The notes under the pieces were generated by a model. It did not search any database, was not told the origin of the DNA, and saw nothing but the letters and a program-made list of their open reading frames with translations. The position numbers and the translations under genes were made by a program. A stretch of 64,000 nt of DNA. It comes from Anaeromicropila populeti (GTDB lineage Bacteria > Bacillota > Clostridia > Lachnospirales > Lachnospiraceae). The first letter of the stretch is position 1. Each line of letters starts with the position of its first letter. Location of the stretch: assembly GCF_900112775.1 (NCBI RefSeq), contig NZ_FOYZ01000010.1, forward strand, positions 62,001 through 126,000, given 5' to 3'. Below, piece by piece: positions 52,044 through 59,639 of the stretch.

Positions 52044-53435
52044 ATGAAAAAGGGACAGATTTATGAAGGAATCGTTGACAAAATTGAATTTCCCAATAAA
52101 GGGATATTGATGATAGAAGGAACAAAAGTTATGGTTAAAAATGCTATTACTGGGCAAAAGATACGTTTTTCAGTCAGTAAAATGCGTAAGGGAAAGGTGG
52201 AGGGACGTCTGCTGGAGGTTCTGGAACCTTCTCATCTAGAGGATCGTGCTGCAAAATGCCCAGCGTTTGGTCCATGTGGAGGCTGTACGTATCAGACCAT
52301 GTCATATGAAAATCAGCTGAAAATGAAGGCAGAGCAGGTGGAAAGACTTTTAGCGCCTGTTTGTACTGAGTACGAGTTCCTTGGAATTCAGGGCAGCCCG
52401 TCAGAATGGGAATACCGAAATAAAATGGAGTTTTCTTTTGGCGATGAATACAAGGATGGTCCGCTAGCTTTGGGGCTTCATAAGCGGGGAAGCTTCCATG
52501 ATATTGTAGTTGCCAATCAGTGTAAAATAGTGCATCCAGATTATAACTTGATTTTAAGCTGTGTTTTAACGTATTTTTCAGAGAAGGGTACGGATTTTTA
52601 TCATAGGCTTTCCCATACGGGATACTTGCGGCATTTACTTGTCCGCCGTGCAGCTAAAACAGGAGAACTTTTAATCAGTCTGATTACTTCTTCACAGGAA
52701 AATCTAGATTTATCGGAATTAAGAGATCGGCTTCTTGGACTAAATTCTGATGGCAGCAAGGAGTCAGCTAATTGTCTGGAAGGGAGTATTGTAGGAATTC
52801 TTCACATTGTGAATGACAGTTTGGCGGATGTGGTGAAGAGTGATGAAACAAATATTTTATTTGGCCGGGATTTTATTCGTGAGGAGCTTCTTGGATTGTC
52901 TTTTAAAATCTCGACGTTTAGTTTTTTTCAAACGAATTCTCTTGGTGCGGAGGTTCTGTATAGTGTGGCCAGAGAGTTTGTCGGGGAAACGAAGGATAAG
53001 CTGATTTTTGACTTGTACAGTGGAACGGGAACGATTGCACAGATTCTGGCGCCTGTGGCGAAAAAGGTAATTGGTGTTGAAATTGTGGAGGAGGCTGTGG
53101 AGGCTGCCCGAGAAAATGCCAAGTTGAATGGTTTATCGAATTGTGAGTTCATTGCGGGAGATGTTCTGAAGGTTATTGGTTCGATTAAGGATAAGCCAGA
53201 TTTGATTGTGCTAGATCCACCAAGGGATGGTATTCATCCGAAAGCTCTTGACCGAATTATTGATTATGGAGTGGAACGTCTGGTTTATATTTCCTGCAAG
53301 CCAACAAGTCTGGTACGGGATCTGGTGGTGTTTCAGGAGCGAGGGTATAGGGTGGAAAAGGTTTGCTGTGTGGACATGTTCCCTGAGACGGTGCATGTGG
53401 AGTGTGTTGTCTTGATGTCAAGGGTTGAAAAATAG
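52044..53435 (+). CDS. rlmD: 23S rRNA (uracil-5-)-methyltransferase, RumA/RlmD type
   Basis: 463 residues. TRAM domain at the N-terminus (about 1-60), the [4Fe-4S] ligands in CPAFGPCGGC, the SAM fold (LIFDLYSGTGTIAQIL), VLDPPRDGIHP and the catalytic cysteine in YISCKPTSLVRDL. It ends TVHVECVVLMSR. The 3' end of this gene is a well-known target of integrative elements in streptococci and other Firmicutes, and the chromosome-like gene order here ends at this gene. AGAAGGAG precedes the ATG. Confidence 0.92.
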   Translation: MKKGQIYEGIVDKIEFPNKGILMIEGTKVMVKNAITGQKIRFSVSKMRKGKVEGRLLEVLEPSHLEDRAAKCPAFGPCGGCTYQTMSYENQLKMKAEQVERLLAPVCTEYEFLGIQGSPSEWEYRNKMEFSFGDEYKDGPLALGLHKRGSFHDIVVANQCKIVHPDYNLILSCVLTYFSEKGTDFYHRLSHTGYLRHLLVRRAAKTGELLISLITSSQENLDLSELRDRLLGLNSDGSKESANCLEGSIVGILHIVNDSLADVVKSDETNILFGRDFIREELLGLSFKISTFSFFQTNSLGAEVLYSVAREFVGETKDKLIFDLYSGTGTIAQILAPVAKKVIGVEIVEEAVEAARENAKLNGLSNCEFIAGDVLKVIGSIKDKPDLIVLDPPRDGIHPKALDRIIDYGVERLVYISCKPTSLVRDLVVFQERGYRVEKVCCVDMFPETVHVECVVLMSRVEK

Positions 53436-53756
53436 GACTATTCAAAGTACTGATAAATAAAGGATTTCCGAGGTTGGAAGATTTTCTGTCTGATGACTGG
53501 CAGTGCCTTTCAATCTTGAAAATCCTTGTTTTTGTTTATTGAGGAAACAGGTCGACTGTAATAAAGTGCGTGGGGTTGAGTTGACAGAATAGATAACTTC
53601 ATAGGGTTGTGGAGATAGAATAGATGTGGTCTGAGTATAGGAGAAGAGCTGTGCATTAAATTGAAAATTACTACATTGCTGCTTTTGGGCAGCGTTTAAG
53701 TAAGATGTTCTTGACAAAAGGCAGCGAAGATGATAAGATGATGCAGAGGTGAGAGG
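53436..53756. other. noncoding stretch at the element's left end
   Basis: 321 bp between rlmD and the first XRE gene. It holds an imperfect inverted repeat (AAGGATTTCC near 53460 and GAAAATCCTT near 53516) that could terminate rlmD transcription, and the XRE promoter at its end. A 110-codon minus-strand frame across it has no ribosome-binding site or familiar sequence and I do not call it. Confidence 0.5.
53711..53739 (+). promoter_or_regulatory. promoter of XRE-methyltransferase pair
   Basis: TTGACA (53711-53716), 17 bp, TAAGAT (53734-53739). The start codon is only 17 bp after the -10, leaving a very short leader that still contains the AGAGG ribosome-binding site. Confidence 0.7.
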
Positions 53757-54110
53757 ATGCCTGAGATAGGACAAATGATTAAAAGTCGTCGAGAAGCCAT
53801 GGGGCTTTCTCTTAAAAAGTTAGCAATTGCTTGTGGCTCAAGCGACAGTGAAATAATGAAAATTGAGAACGGAACTAGAAAAAACCCTAATTGGGCAACA
53901 TTATGTGAAATCGCACGTGCTTTAAATTTTCACCCGTTTGAAATATTGTTAGCCGCAGGTTATATATCAGAAAATGATATGCATCCCAATTGCCAGATTC
54001 ATGGTTTAGAAAACTTAGATGATGACGGGGTAGCAATGGTGCAATTGTTCATAGATTTTTTGACTATGCGGAACGGTAATAAAATTGGTATTTCAAAGGA
54101 GGGAGAGTGA
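53757..54110 (+). CDS. XRE-family HTH regulator (R-M controller-like)
   Basis: 117 residues. HTH in residues about 5-62 (IGQMIKSRREAMGLSLKKLA, SSDSEIMKIENGTRKNP, LCEIARALNFHPFEILLAAGY), then a short acidic C-terminal part. It lies 4 bp upstream of the methyltransferase gene, whose ribosome-binding site (AAGGAGGGAG) is inside its 3' end. In position and size it resembles controller proteins of restriction-modification systems. Confidence 0.8.
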   Translation: MPEIGQMIKSRREAMGLSLKKLAIACGSSDSEIMKIENGTRKNPNWATLCEIARALNFHPFEILLAAGYISENDMHPNCQIHGLENLDDDGVAMVQLFIDFLTMRNGNKIGISKEGE

Positions 54111-54114
54111 TATT

Positions 54115-55167
54115 ATGATATTTAGATTAGGTGAATTATTTTGCGGCCCAGGTGGGATCGCTTGGGGTGCAATGAATGCTAGTATTGAAGATCCAAACTT
54201 TGCGATTGTACATCAGTGGGCAAATGACTATGACGCAGATACCTGTGAAACATATAGATTAAATATCTGTCCTGATACTCCTAATACTGTTTACCATGCG
54301 GATATTCGCAAATTCGATATGTCTAAACTAGCCCCGATTGATGCATTGGCATTTGGTTTCCCATGCAATGACTATAGTGTTGTTGGTGAGCAAAAAGGTA
54401 TGGACGGGGTATTCGGTCCCTTGTATTCGTATGGTGTCAAAGCTCTAAAACTGTTTAAACCCAAGTGGTTTTTAGCAGAAAATGTTGGAGGACTTAGAAA
54501 TGCAAATGATGGGAAAGCCTTCACTAAGATTCTCAAGGAACTGAGGGAAGCTGGCTATACAATTACACCTCATCTCTACAAATTTGAGGAATACGGAGTC
54601 CCTCAAGCGAGGCACCGTTTGATTATCGTTGGCATACGGGATGACATCGATGTTGAATTTAAAGTCCCATCGACAGCACCCTATGTCGGAATCGATAATA
54701 CTTGCAAAAATGCAATAGAAAATCCCCCTATTCCAGAGGATGCATATAATAATGAATTGACAAGACAATCCGAAACTGTTGTTAGAAGGTTGCAGCATAT
54801 TCTACCTGGACAAAATGCATTTACGGCAGACCTTCCAGAAGATTTGCGACTTAATATTAGAGGAGCAAAAATAAGTCAAATATATAAGAGGCTCGATCCA
54901 ACTAAGCCTTCCTATACGGTTACGGGAAGCGGTGGTGGAGGAACACATATTTACCATTGGGAAGAACCACGAGCATTGACTAACAGAGAGCGGGCAAGAT
55001 TACAGACTTTCCCTGATACTTATAGATTCGTAGGAAGTAAAGAGAGTGTACGCAAACAAATTGGAATGGCAGTACCTTGTCAGGGTGCAAAAATCATTTT
55101 TGAGGCAATATTGAAGTGTTTTGCTGGAATTGAATATGAGAGCGTAGAGCCAAGTATTAAAGAATGA
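54115..55167 (+). CDS. DNA (cytosine-5-)-methyltransferase
   Basis: About 350 residues. Motif I ELFCGPGG, motif IV FGFPCNDYS with catalytic Cys84 (PCN in place of the usual PCQ), motif VI ENVGG, motif VIII QARHRLIIVG, a target-recognition region (about 190-270), motifs IX-X RERARLQTFPDTYRFVGS and KQIGMAVP. It methylates a short DNA site, protecting it from the neighbouring restriction proteins. It converges on the R-protein gene with a strong terminator between. The recognition sequence is not readable; homologous CglI and NgoAVII enzymes act on GCCGC. Confidence 0.92.
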   Translation: MIFRLGELFCGPGGIAWGAMNASIEDPNFAIVHQWANDYDADTCETYRLNICPDTPNTVYHADIRKFDMSKLAPIDALAFGFPCNDYSVVGEQKGMDGVFGPLYSYGVKALKLFKPKWFLAENVGGLRNANDGKAFTKILKELREAGYTITPHLYKFEEYGVPQARHRLIIVGIRDDIDVEFKVPSTAPYVGIDNTCKNAIENPPIPEDAYNNELTRQSETVVRRLQHILPGQNAFTADLPEDLRLNIRGAKISQIYKRLDPTKPSYTVTGSGGGGTHIYHWEEPRALTNRERARLQTFPDTYRFVGSKESVRKQIGMAVPCQGAKIIFEAILKCFAGIEYESVEPSIKE

Positions 55168-55168
55168 A

Positions 55169-55211
55169 AAAGCAGTTACTTTGTAGAGAAGGCAAAGTAA
55201 CTGCTTTGTTT
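55169..55211. terminator. bidirectional terminator between methyltransferase and R-protein genes
   Basis: A 15-bp perfect inverted repeat, AAAGCAGTTACTTTG / CAAAGTAACTGCTTT, with a 9-nt loop. Confidence 0.9.
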
Positions 55212-56166
55212 ATACATGGAAATCCATAAAGTACTGCTCATCGTCGATTTTGTAAAAGGTAACATCTGTTCTTCCATAGTTTAGTAAATCTTGTTTTGTT
55301 ACGAACGCACCATTTCCAAGACCTAAACGGTTTCGGAAGTATTCTCCGAGTTGAGCGTTGCTAAGAGGTGTTGTAATTGCTTTGTCGTTTTGTTGCTCAA
55401 CTCTTAGGAGAAGAGTATGACCATCGTCTGTAATAACAGTAAAGTGTTGTTTATTTAACGGGAAGAAACCGCTTCTTGCAATTTTTGCAGGAAGATGTAT
55501 ATAAGCTTCGTTTTTGTTTCTGCCCTTTCGTTGACCCCAATTTAATCCGGATTTTTCTCCAACTTCACCCTTATTTGTGAGAAGCGATAGAGTCGTAGAA
55601 GTAATACCCTCGCCAGCCAAAGTGGTTAGAGGCTTGTTTTCAGCATCAAGAATTTGATGTGTTGGACGGAGAACGATATGGTCTTCGACCTCTGCATGGT
55701 TACAATAAATTGAGTTTGCTTCAACTTCTTCATAAAACTTATAAGCTTCTTTAGGATCACAGCATACAACTATTTCTTTTCTGGATTGGATAAATGCATT
55801 CTGCACAAAATCAGCTGAACCTGTATATGCCTGTACTGGTGATTCTTCCTTTAGCCAAATGTATAAATTTGCGTGAACTGGAGGGTTTTCGCAAACATAA
55901 CTACATGAAAAGCTATCCACTGCTTTTGGATATGTTTTGCCATGGAGTTCCATAAAGCCCTCATGTATAGGAACGCTTAATCCATCGTAAGGAACCATTC
56001 CAATAAGCAATGAAATATTTAGAGGGTGCATATTTTGTTCTTGAAAACTCTTAATAAGCCATGATGCCATATTAGGGGTAGCATATCCGCTTAATATTAA
56101 TAAAGTGTCCGCTCCTTGGAGTGGAGGGGCAAATAAAATCCTTTTTGCTATGTTGTTGGTGAACAT
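55210..56166 (-). CDS. NgoFVII/CglI-type R-protein (PLD + B3-like), HKD motif altered
   Basis: 318 residues. The N-terminal phospholipase-D-like domain (about 1-160) has VHANLYIW and YTGSADF; the C-terminal B3-like DNA-binding domain (about 205-318) has LNWGQRKGRNKNEAYIHLP, FTVITDDG and LGEYFRNRLGL. In PLD nucleases the motif is HxK; here it reads H98-A-N100, so the lysine is missing. It may be a catalytically weak or DNA-reading subunit that works with the second R-protein. Last gene of the four-gene minus-strand operon, 15 bp after the Z1 gene. Confidence 0.85.
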   Translation of the reverse strand: MFTNNIAKRILFAPPLQGADTLLILSGYATPNMASWLIKSFQEQNMHPLNISLLIGMVPYDGLSVPIHEGFMELHGKTYPKAVDSFSCSYVCENPPVHANLYIWLKEESPVQAYTGSADFVQNAFIQSRKEIVVCCDPKEAYKFYEEVEANSIYCNHAEVEDHIVLRPTHQILDAENKPLTTLAGEGITSTTLSLLTNKGEVGEKSGLNWGQRKGRNKNEAYIHLPAKIARSGFFPLNKQHFTVITDDGHTLLLRVEQQNDKAITTPLSNAQLGEYFRNRLGLGNGAFVTKQDLLNYGRTDVTFYKIDDEQYFMDFHV

Positions 56167-56180
56167 CCATTCTTGCCCTC

Positions 56181-58043
56181 CTATGCTTCTTCTTCTATAT
56201 CATCCTCAGACACATCATAATACATTGTATCGTGAGGAAGTTTAATATTTGGCACCCAGATTGCTTTTCCACCCCATCCCTTAGTACCAGTCACTTGATA
56301 CATGGTCAGAACTACTTTGTCATGGAAAGTGCCACCTAGTTTCCAGTCGTTCGGAGACAACAAGGCTCCTGTCCCTTGTGCAACATCTCTTCCTCTTCTG
56401 ACAATCAAAATACCCTGTCCAGCTGGTTGTTCTGAAAGAAGTGTATCAATGACAGAAAGGAATGCATCTAACTTGAAATCTGGGCTAGCAATAATGTGAG
56501 ATAATATTTTCTTAATTAACCTCAAATTTACCTGGTAATAAGGATCATCATTGGAGAAAGGCTCCAATAGTTTTGATATATCATCTATGGTGTTATTATC
56601 TGGGTAGAACGGATAATAGTTCGTTCCCCCTGAAAGGATATTGACTCGTTTGTTATCAATTACATTCCTTCGAGTTGGATTCAATCCAATTGGATAATAA
56701 ATTTTTATGTTTTCAATTCCTTGCTCTACTTGTGCGATAATGGCATTATTAGTAGCGTTAATGTCCGCAAATAATTTATAGAGTTGTTCATCTATAAATA
56801 TCTTCATCATGCCAGAGTCTCTGTCATAACCAAACATCCTACTATGTTGCCACATAGTATCCGCCTGAGGCTTTTTGCTGGTTCTTGTATAATAAATTGT
56901 CTGTAGCCCTGGAAAAGTTACGCCTCGGCCTAGAGTGTTTCCGCCTACGATAAAATTACAGCCTGTTGCATAATCTGGACTCTCAACATCTGTTTTTCCA
57001 TTCATAACAAGAATTTTTATCCCTTTGTTTTCCAACAAATCCTTAGTAGTTTTATAGATAACTTCAAAAGAAAGTTTCTCACTTTTGTTGGGTTCTAAAG
57101 AATCATAGTGGGTTTGTAATTCTGTGATGAATTCGGTATTGATATGCTCCATACACCAATCTAGTTCCTTTGCGACATCGTCAGCAAAACGCTGGTGGAC
57201 ATTTTGTCGTACGCTCGGATGTAGAAGGCAATTTGATACTTTTCCTTTTGATGCTAAAATCTGAGCAGATACAGCAAGGTGGCGTATAACAACACTTCGT
57301 GTCGGTCGTTTGATAGTTTCAAGAAAATCAATGCATTCAGGTTTACCGCTTGTTGGAAAGAAAAAGTCTCCACCTAAATAGCCATCCCCTGGATGGAAGT
57401 AGTATGTAAAATATGGATGCCAACCAGACGCAAGGGTCTGTAATAAGATTGCTTGAGGCGTACCTGTAACCTGTAAGTATAAGCTACTTGATGCTCCATT
57501 TTTTATAGAATCCAGATATCTATTAATTGATGACTGACTATTACGGTTTATTAGAGTATTTAAGGAAGCCGCATCCGCCTCATCATCAACGATGAATAGA
57601 GGGTTGCCCTTCATAAAGCCTGTAGAATTAAATACATTTGCCCACAATCTTAGTACTCTTGCATTTTTCTTTAGAACGACAATGGCTGGCTTAACAAGGC
57701 TATTTTCAATAAATAAGCCTGAGTCGTTTTCGCCACAAATACAGAAGCCGTCTAAGTCGTCTCTAACTCGATCTAAGGTTTGTTGTTGCAAGACAACATT
57801 GTCTGTTGTGAGTAAGATGAATGCGGGAAATCCTAAATCTGCAGCTTTGCACATAACGCCAAACATTTGACCAGTTTTTCCAGATTGCACATTACCAAAC
57901 AACAAGCCAATCTCATGACTTATAAATGAAAAATTGCGAATATGTTGATTGCCAATATCTTCAGCTGTTTTGGAAATGGACTCAGCTAATTTTTCGTTAC
58001 CTCGCTCTTTTATTTTTTGCAAGTATTTTTTTAAATATTGCAT
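56181..58043 (-). CDS. Z1-domain ATPase/helicase (N-protein of CglI/NgoAVII-type restriction)
   Basis: About 620 residues. Walker A GNVQSGKT (about 50-57), a DEAD-like Walker B IVDDEADAASLN (about 155), LQVTGTPQAI, and the Z1-domain signature GGNTLGRGVTFPGLQTIYYT followed by QHSRMFGYDRD, which serves as the arginine-finger motif VI. In CglI and NgoAVII a helicase-like N-protein with a Z1 domain hydrolyses ATP to activate the PLD nuclease. ATG 58043 with GAGAGGTG upstream is preferred to the frame start at 58058. Confidence 0.88.
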   Translation of the reverse strand: MQYLKKYLQKIKERGNEKLAESISKTAEDIGNQHIRNFSFISHEIGLLFGNVQSGKTGQMFGVMCKAADLGFPAFILLTTDNVVLQQQTLDRVRDDLDGFCICGENDSGLFIENSLVKPAIVVLKKNARVLRLWANVFNSTGFMKGNPLFIVDDEADAASLNTLINRNSQSSINRYLDSIKNGASSSLYLQVTGTPQAILLQTLASGWHPYFTYYFHPGDGYLGGDFFFPTSGKPECIDFLETIKRPTRSVVIRHLAVSAQILASKGKVSNCLLHPSVRQNVHQRFADDVAKELDWCMEHINTEFITELQTHYDSLEPNKSEKLSFEVIYKTTKDLLENKGIKILVMNGKTDVESPDYATGCNFIVGGNTLGRGVTFPGLQTIYYTRTSKKPQADTMWQHSRMFGYDRDSGMMKIFIDEQLYKLFADINATNNAIIAQVEQGIENIKIYYPIGLNPTRRNVIDNKRVNILSGGTNYYPFYPDNNTIDDISKLLEPFSNDDPYYQVNLRLIKKILSHIIASPDFKLDAFLSVIDTLLSEQPAGQGILIVRRGRDVAQGTGALLSPNDWKLGGTFHDKVVLTMYQVTGTKGWGGKAIWVPNIKLPHDTMYYDVSEDDIEEEA

Positions 58044-58054
58044 TGATACACCTC

Positions 58055-59203
58055 TCATTCGTTAGTAATTGTTTCAAACGATAAAACCCACACATCAAGC
58101 TCGGTGCCATCTTCGTCCAATGCTTTCTGATCTGTTTTTGAAAGTACAAGGCTATCGCAACCGTATGCTTGTAACATTTCTTTCGTAATCATTCCCTTAC
58201 GATCAGTATCAGCTTGGGTGTCATTAACTGGTGTTACTAAACCTGCTGCTGCAAGTCTACCTTTAATCCAACGACCAAGAATGAGTTCATCGCCAACAGC
58301 ACTGAATTGTTTATTGCCATCGCTTGTGGTATGAGCTTTAAACCAATAGCCATCATCGGTTACAACAAAAAAAGGCTTGTTTTTTTCAGGGTAACCTTCT
58401 GAACGAGTTATCGCTTTGCTAACAGTCAATTGAGTTTCGTACCAATCACGGGATTTCCTTTTACTTCGTGGTGCGGCATAGCTAACATTTATATTTGACT
58501 TTGTGAAATGCTTACCATCATCCATATGCCGCTCATCGTAAGCAGGAACTTTTAATGGCAGTACAAAAGAAACGTCTGTTTTATGCTGTTCATAAAGCTG
58601 TACACCAGTTTGGGGAATCTGTGTTACCGTATCAATGCCACTAAGTGATGTGTTAACTTCCCTGACTATTGGCATTCCTATAATGTTAGCAATATTATCA
58701 GAGCAGTTCTGAGCCTTTAGCTTCTCTAAAAATTCAGCAATTTCTTTACATTCAGTAGCATCATCAGTAACCGATGAGATTTCATATTGCCTACGGTTAT
58801 TAGCATCTAATTTGATTACACCTAAGTTTGCGGAACCAATAATAGCAGAAAAAGGTTGCCCATCTTTATAAAAGCAGTATACTTTTCCATGATATTTGAA
58901 TGCTTTTACGATCTTAATTTCACCTATACCAGTCTCTGTCCATTTTTTGTTGATTTCTAAAGCAGTATTATATGATCCTTCTGGCATTCCTTCGATGAAG
59001 TACATTCCAATGGTAAGGCATATACTAGATATATTATGCTCTTCGACCAGATTGTCGAGTTCTTCCAAGGCAACACGAGAAATATATCCAACCGCAATTT
59101 CAACACGGTCTGATTTTGCAATTTGCTCGTTAAAACAATTTATAATTGTTTGTTGACCCTCTGATGTTCCAAGAGGTAGGATGTTTGAATATAACAGTTT
59201 CAT
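58055..59203 (-). CDS. NgoFVII/CglI-type R-protein (PLD + B3-like), HKD intact
   Basis: About 382 residues. PLD-like N-terminal domain with the active HxK in KYHGKVYCFYKDG (His105, Lys107) and IIGSANLG; C-terminal B3-like domain (about 245-382) with SRDWYETQLTV, FFVVTDDGYWF and LGRWIKGRLAAAG. It is the likely nuclease of the system, cutting DNA when driven by the Z1 ATPase. ATG 59203 has AAAGGAG upstream. It begins 4 bp after the XRE gene and ends 12 bp before the Z1 gene start. Confidence 0.88.
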   Translation of the reverse strand: MKLLYSNILPLGTSEGQQTIINCFNEQIAKSDRVEIAVGYISRVALEELDNLVEEHNISSICLTIGMYFIEGMPEGSYNTALEINKKWTETGIGEIKIVKAFKYHGKVYCFYKDGQPFSAIIGSANLGVIKLDANNRRQYEISSVTDDATECKEIAEFLEKLKAQNCSDNIANIIGMPIVREVNTSLSGIDTVTQIPQTGVQLYEQHKTDVSFVLPLKVPAYDERHMDDGKHFTKSNINVSYAAPRSKRKSRDWYETQLTVSKAITRSEGYPEKNKPFFVVTDDGYWFKAHTTSDGNKQFSAVGDELILGRWIKGRLAAAGLVTPVNDTQADTDRKGMITKEMLQAYGCDSLVLSKTDQKALDEDGTELDVWVLSFETITNE

Positions 59204-59207
59204 TAGC

Positions 59208-59438
59208 TCACTCCTTTGTTTTTGGTGGGGTTTCTGTAGTTTTTTCAATCTCCATAATATCTGAAATATCGCAGTTAAGCGCCTTACATACTTTTATTAA
59301 AATGTCAGTATTAACATTTTCATTTTTTCCAAGCTTAGCCATTGAAGCTGTACTAATACCAGCTGCTTCTCTTAAGTCCTTTTTTTTCATATCTCTATCA
59401 ATAAGAAGTTTCCATAGTTTTTTATAACTTATGGACAT
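59208..59438 (-). CDS. Cro/CI-like HTH regulator of the restriction operon
   Basis: 76 residues, a minimal HTH protein: YKKLWKLLIDRDMKKKDLRE, ISTASMAKLGKNENVNTDIL, ALNCDISDIMEIEK. It is the first gene of the minus-strand operon XRE-R-Z1-R, with GAGGTGAT before the ATG. An inverted repeat (59452-59469) just upstream may be its operator. It probably represses or times restriction expression. Confidence 0.85.
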   Translation of the reverse strand: MSISYKKLWKLLIDRDMKKKDLREAAGISTASMAKLGKNENVNTDILIKVCKALNCDISDIMEIEKTTETPPKTKE

Positions 59439-59451
59439 AATATCACCTCGC

Positions 59452-59469
59452 CTTAGTACCTAGCCTAAG
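59452..59469. promoter_or_regulatory. candidate operator upstream of the XRE gene
   Basis: CTTAG-N8-CTAAG inverted repeat 13 bp upstream of the XRE start codon, in the 201-bp region between divergent XRE and ImmA/IrrE genes. Confidence 0.4.
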
Positions 59470-59639
59470 TTAATAAATAAAGTTTATCACAAAGTTAGCG
59501 AAGCAACAATTAAAATTCGCAAACGTAAAATAAATGTTGAGGCAATCAAAATACATGTTATAATTTACCTATGAACTAATGTTTGAATAGTAAAAATCCT
59601 TAAAGATATTAATTTCATATGGGGTGAGGAGGGAGTGCC

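Noticed and set aside
53442-53774. 110-codon minus-strand frame after rlmD
   Set aside because: No ribosome-binding site, overlaps the XRE promoter and start on the opposite strand, unusual composition; treated as noncoding.
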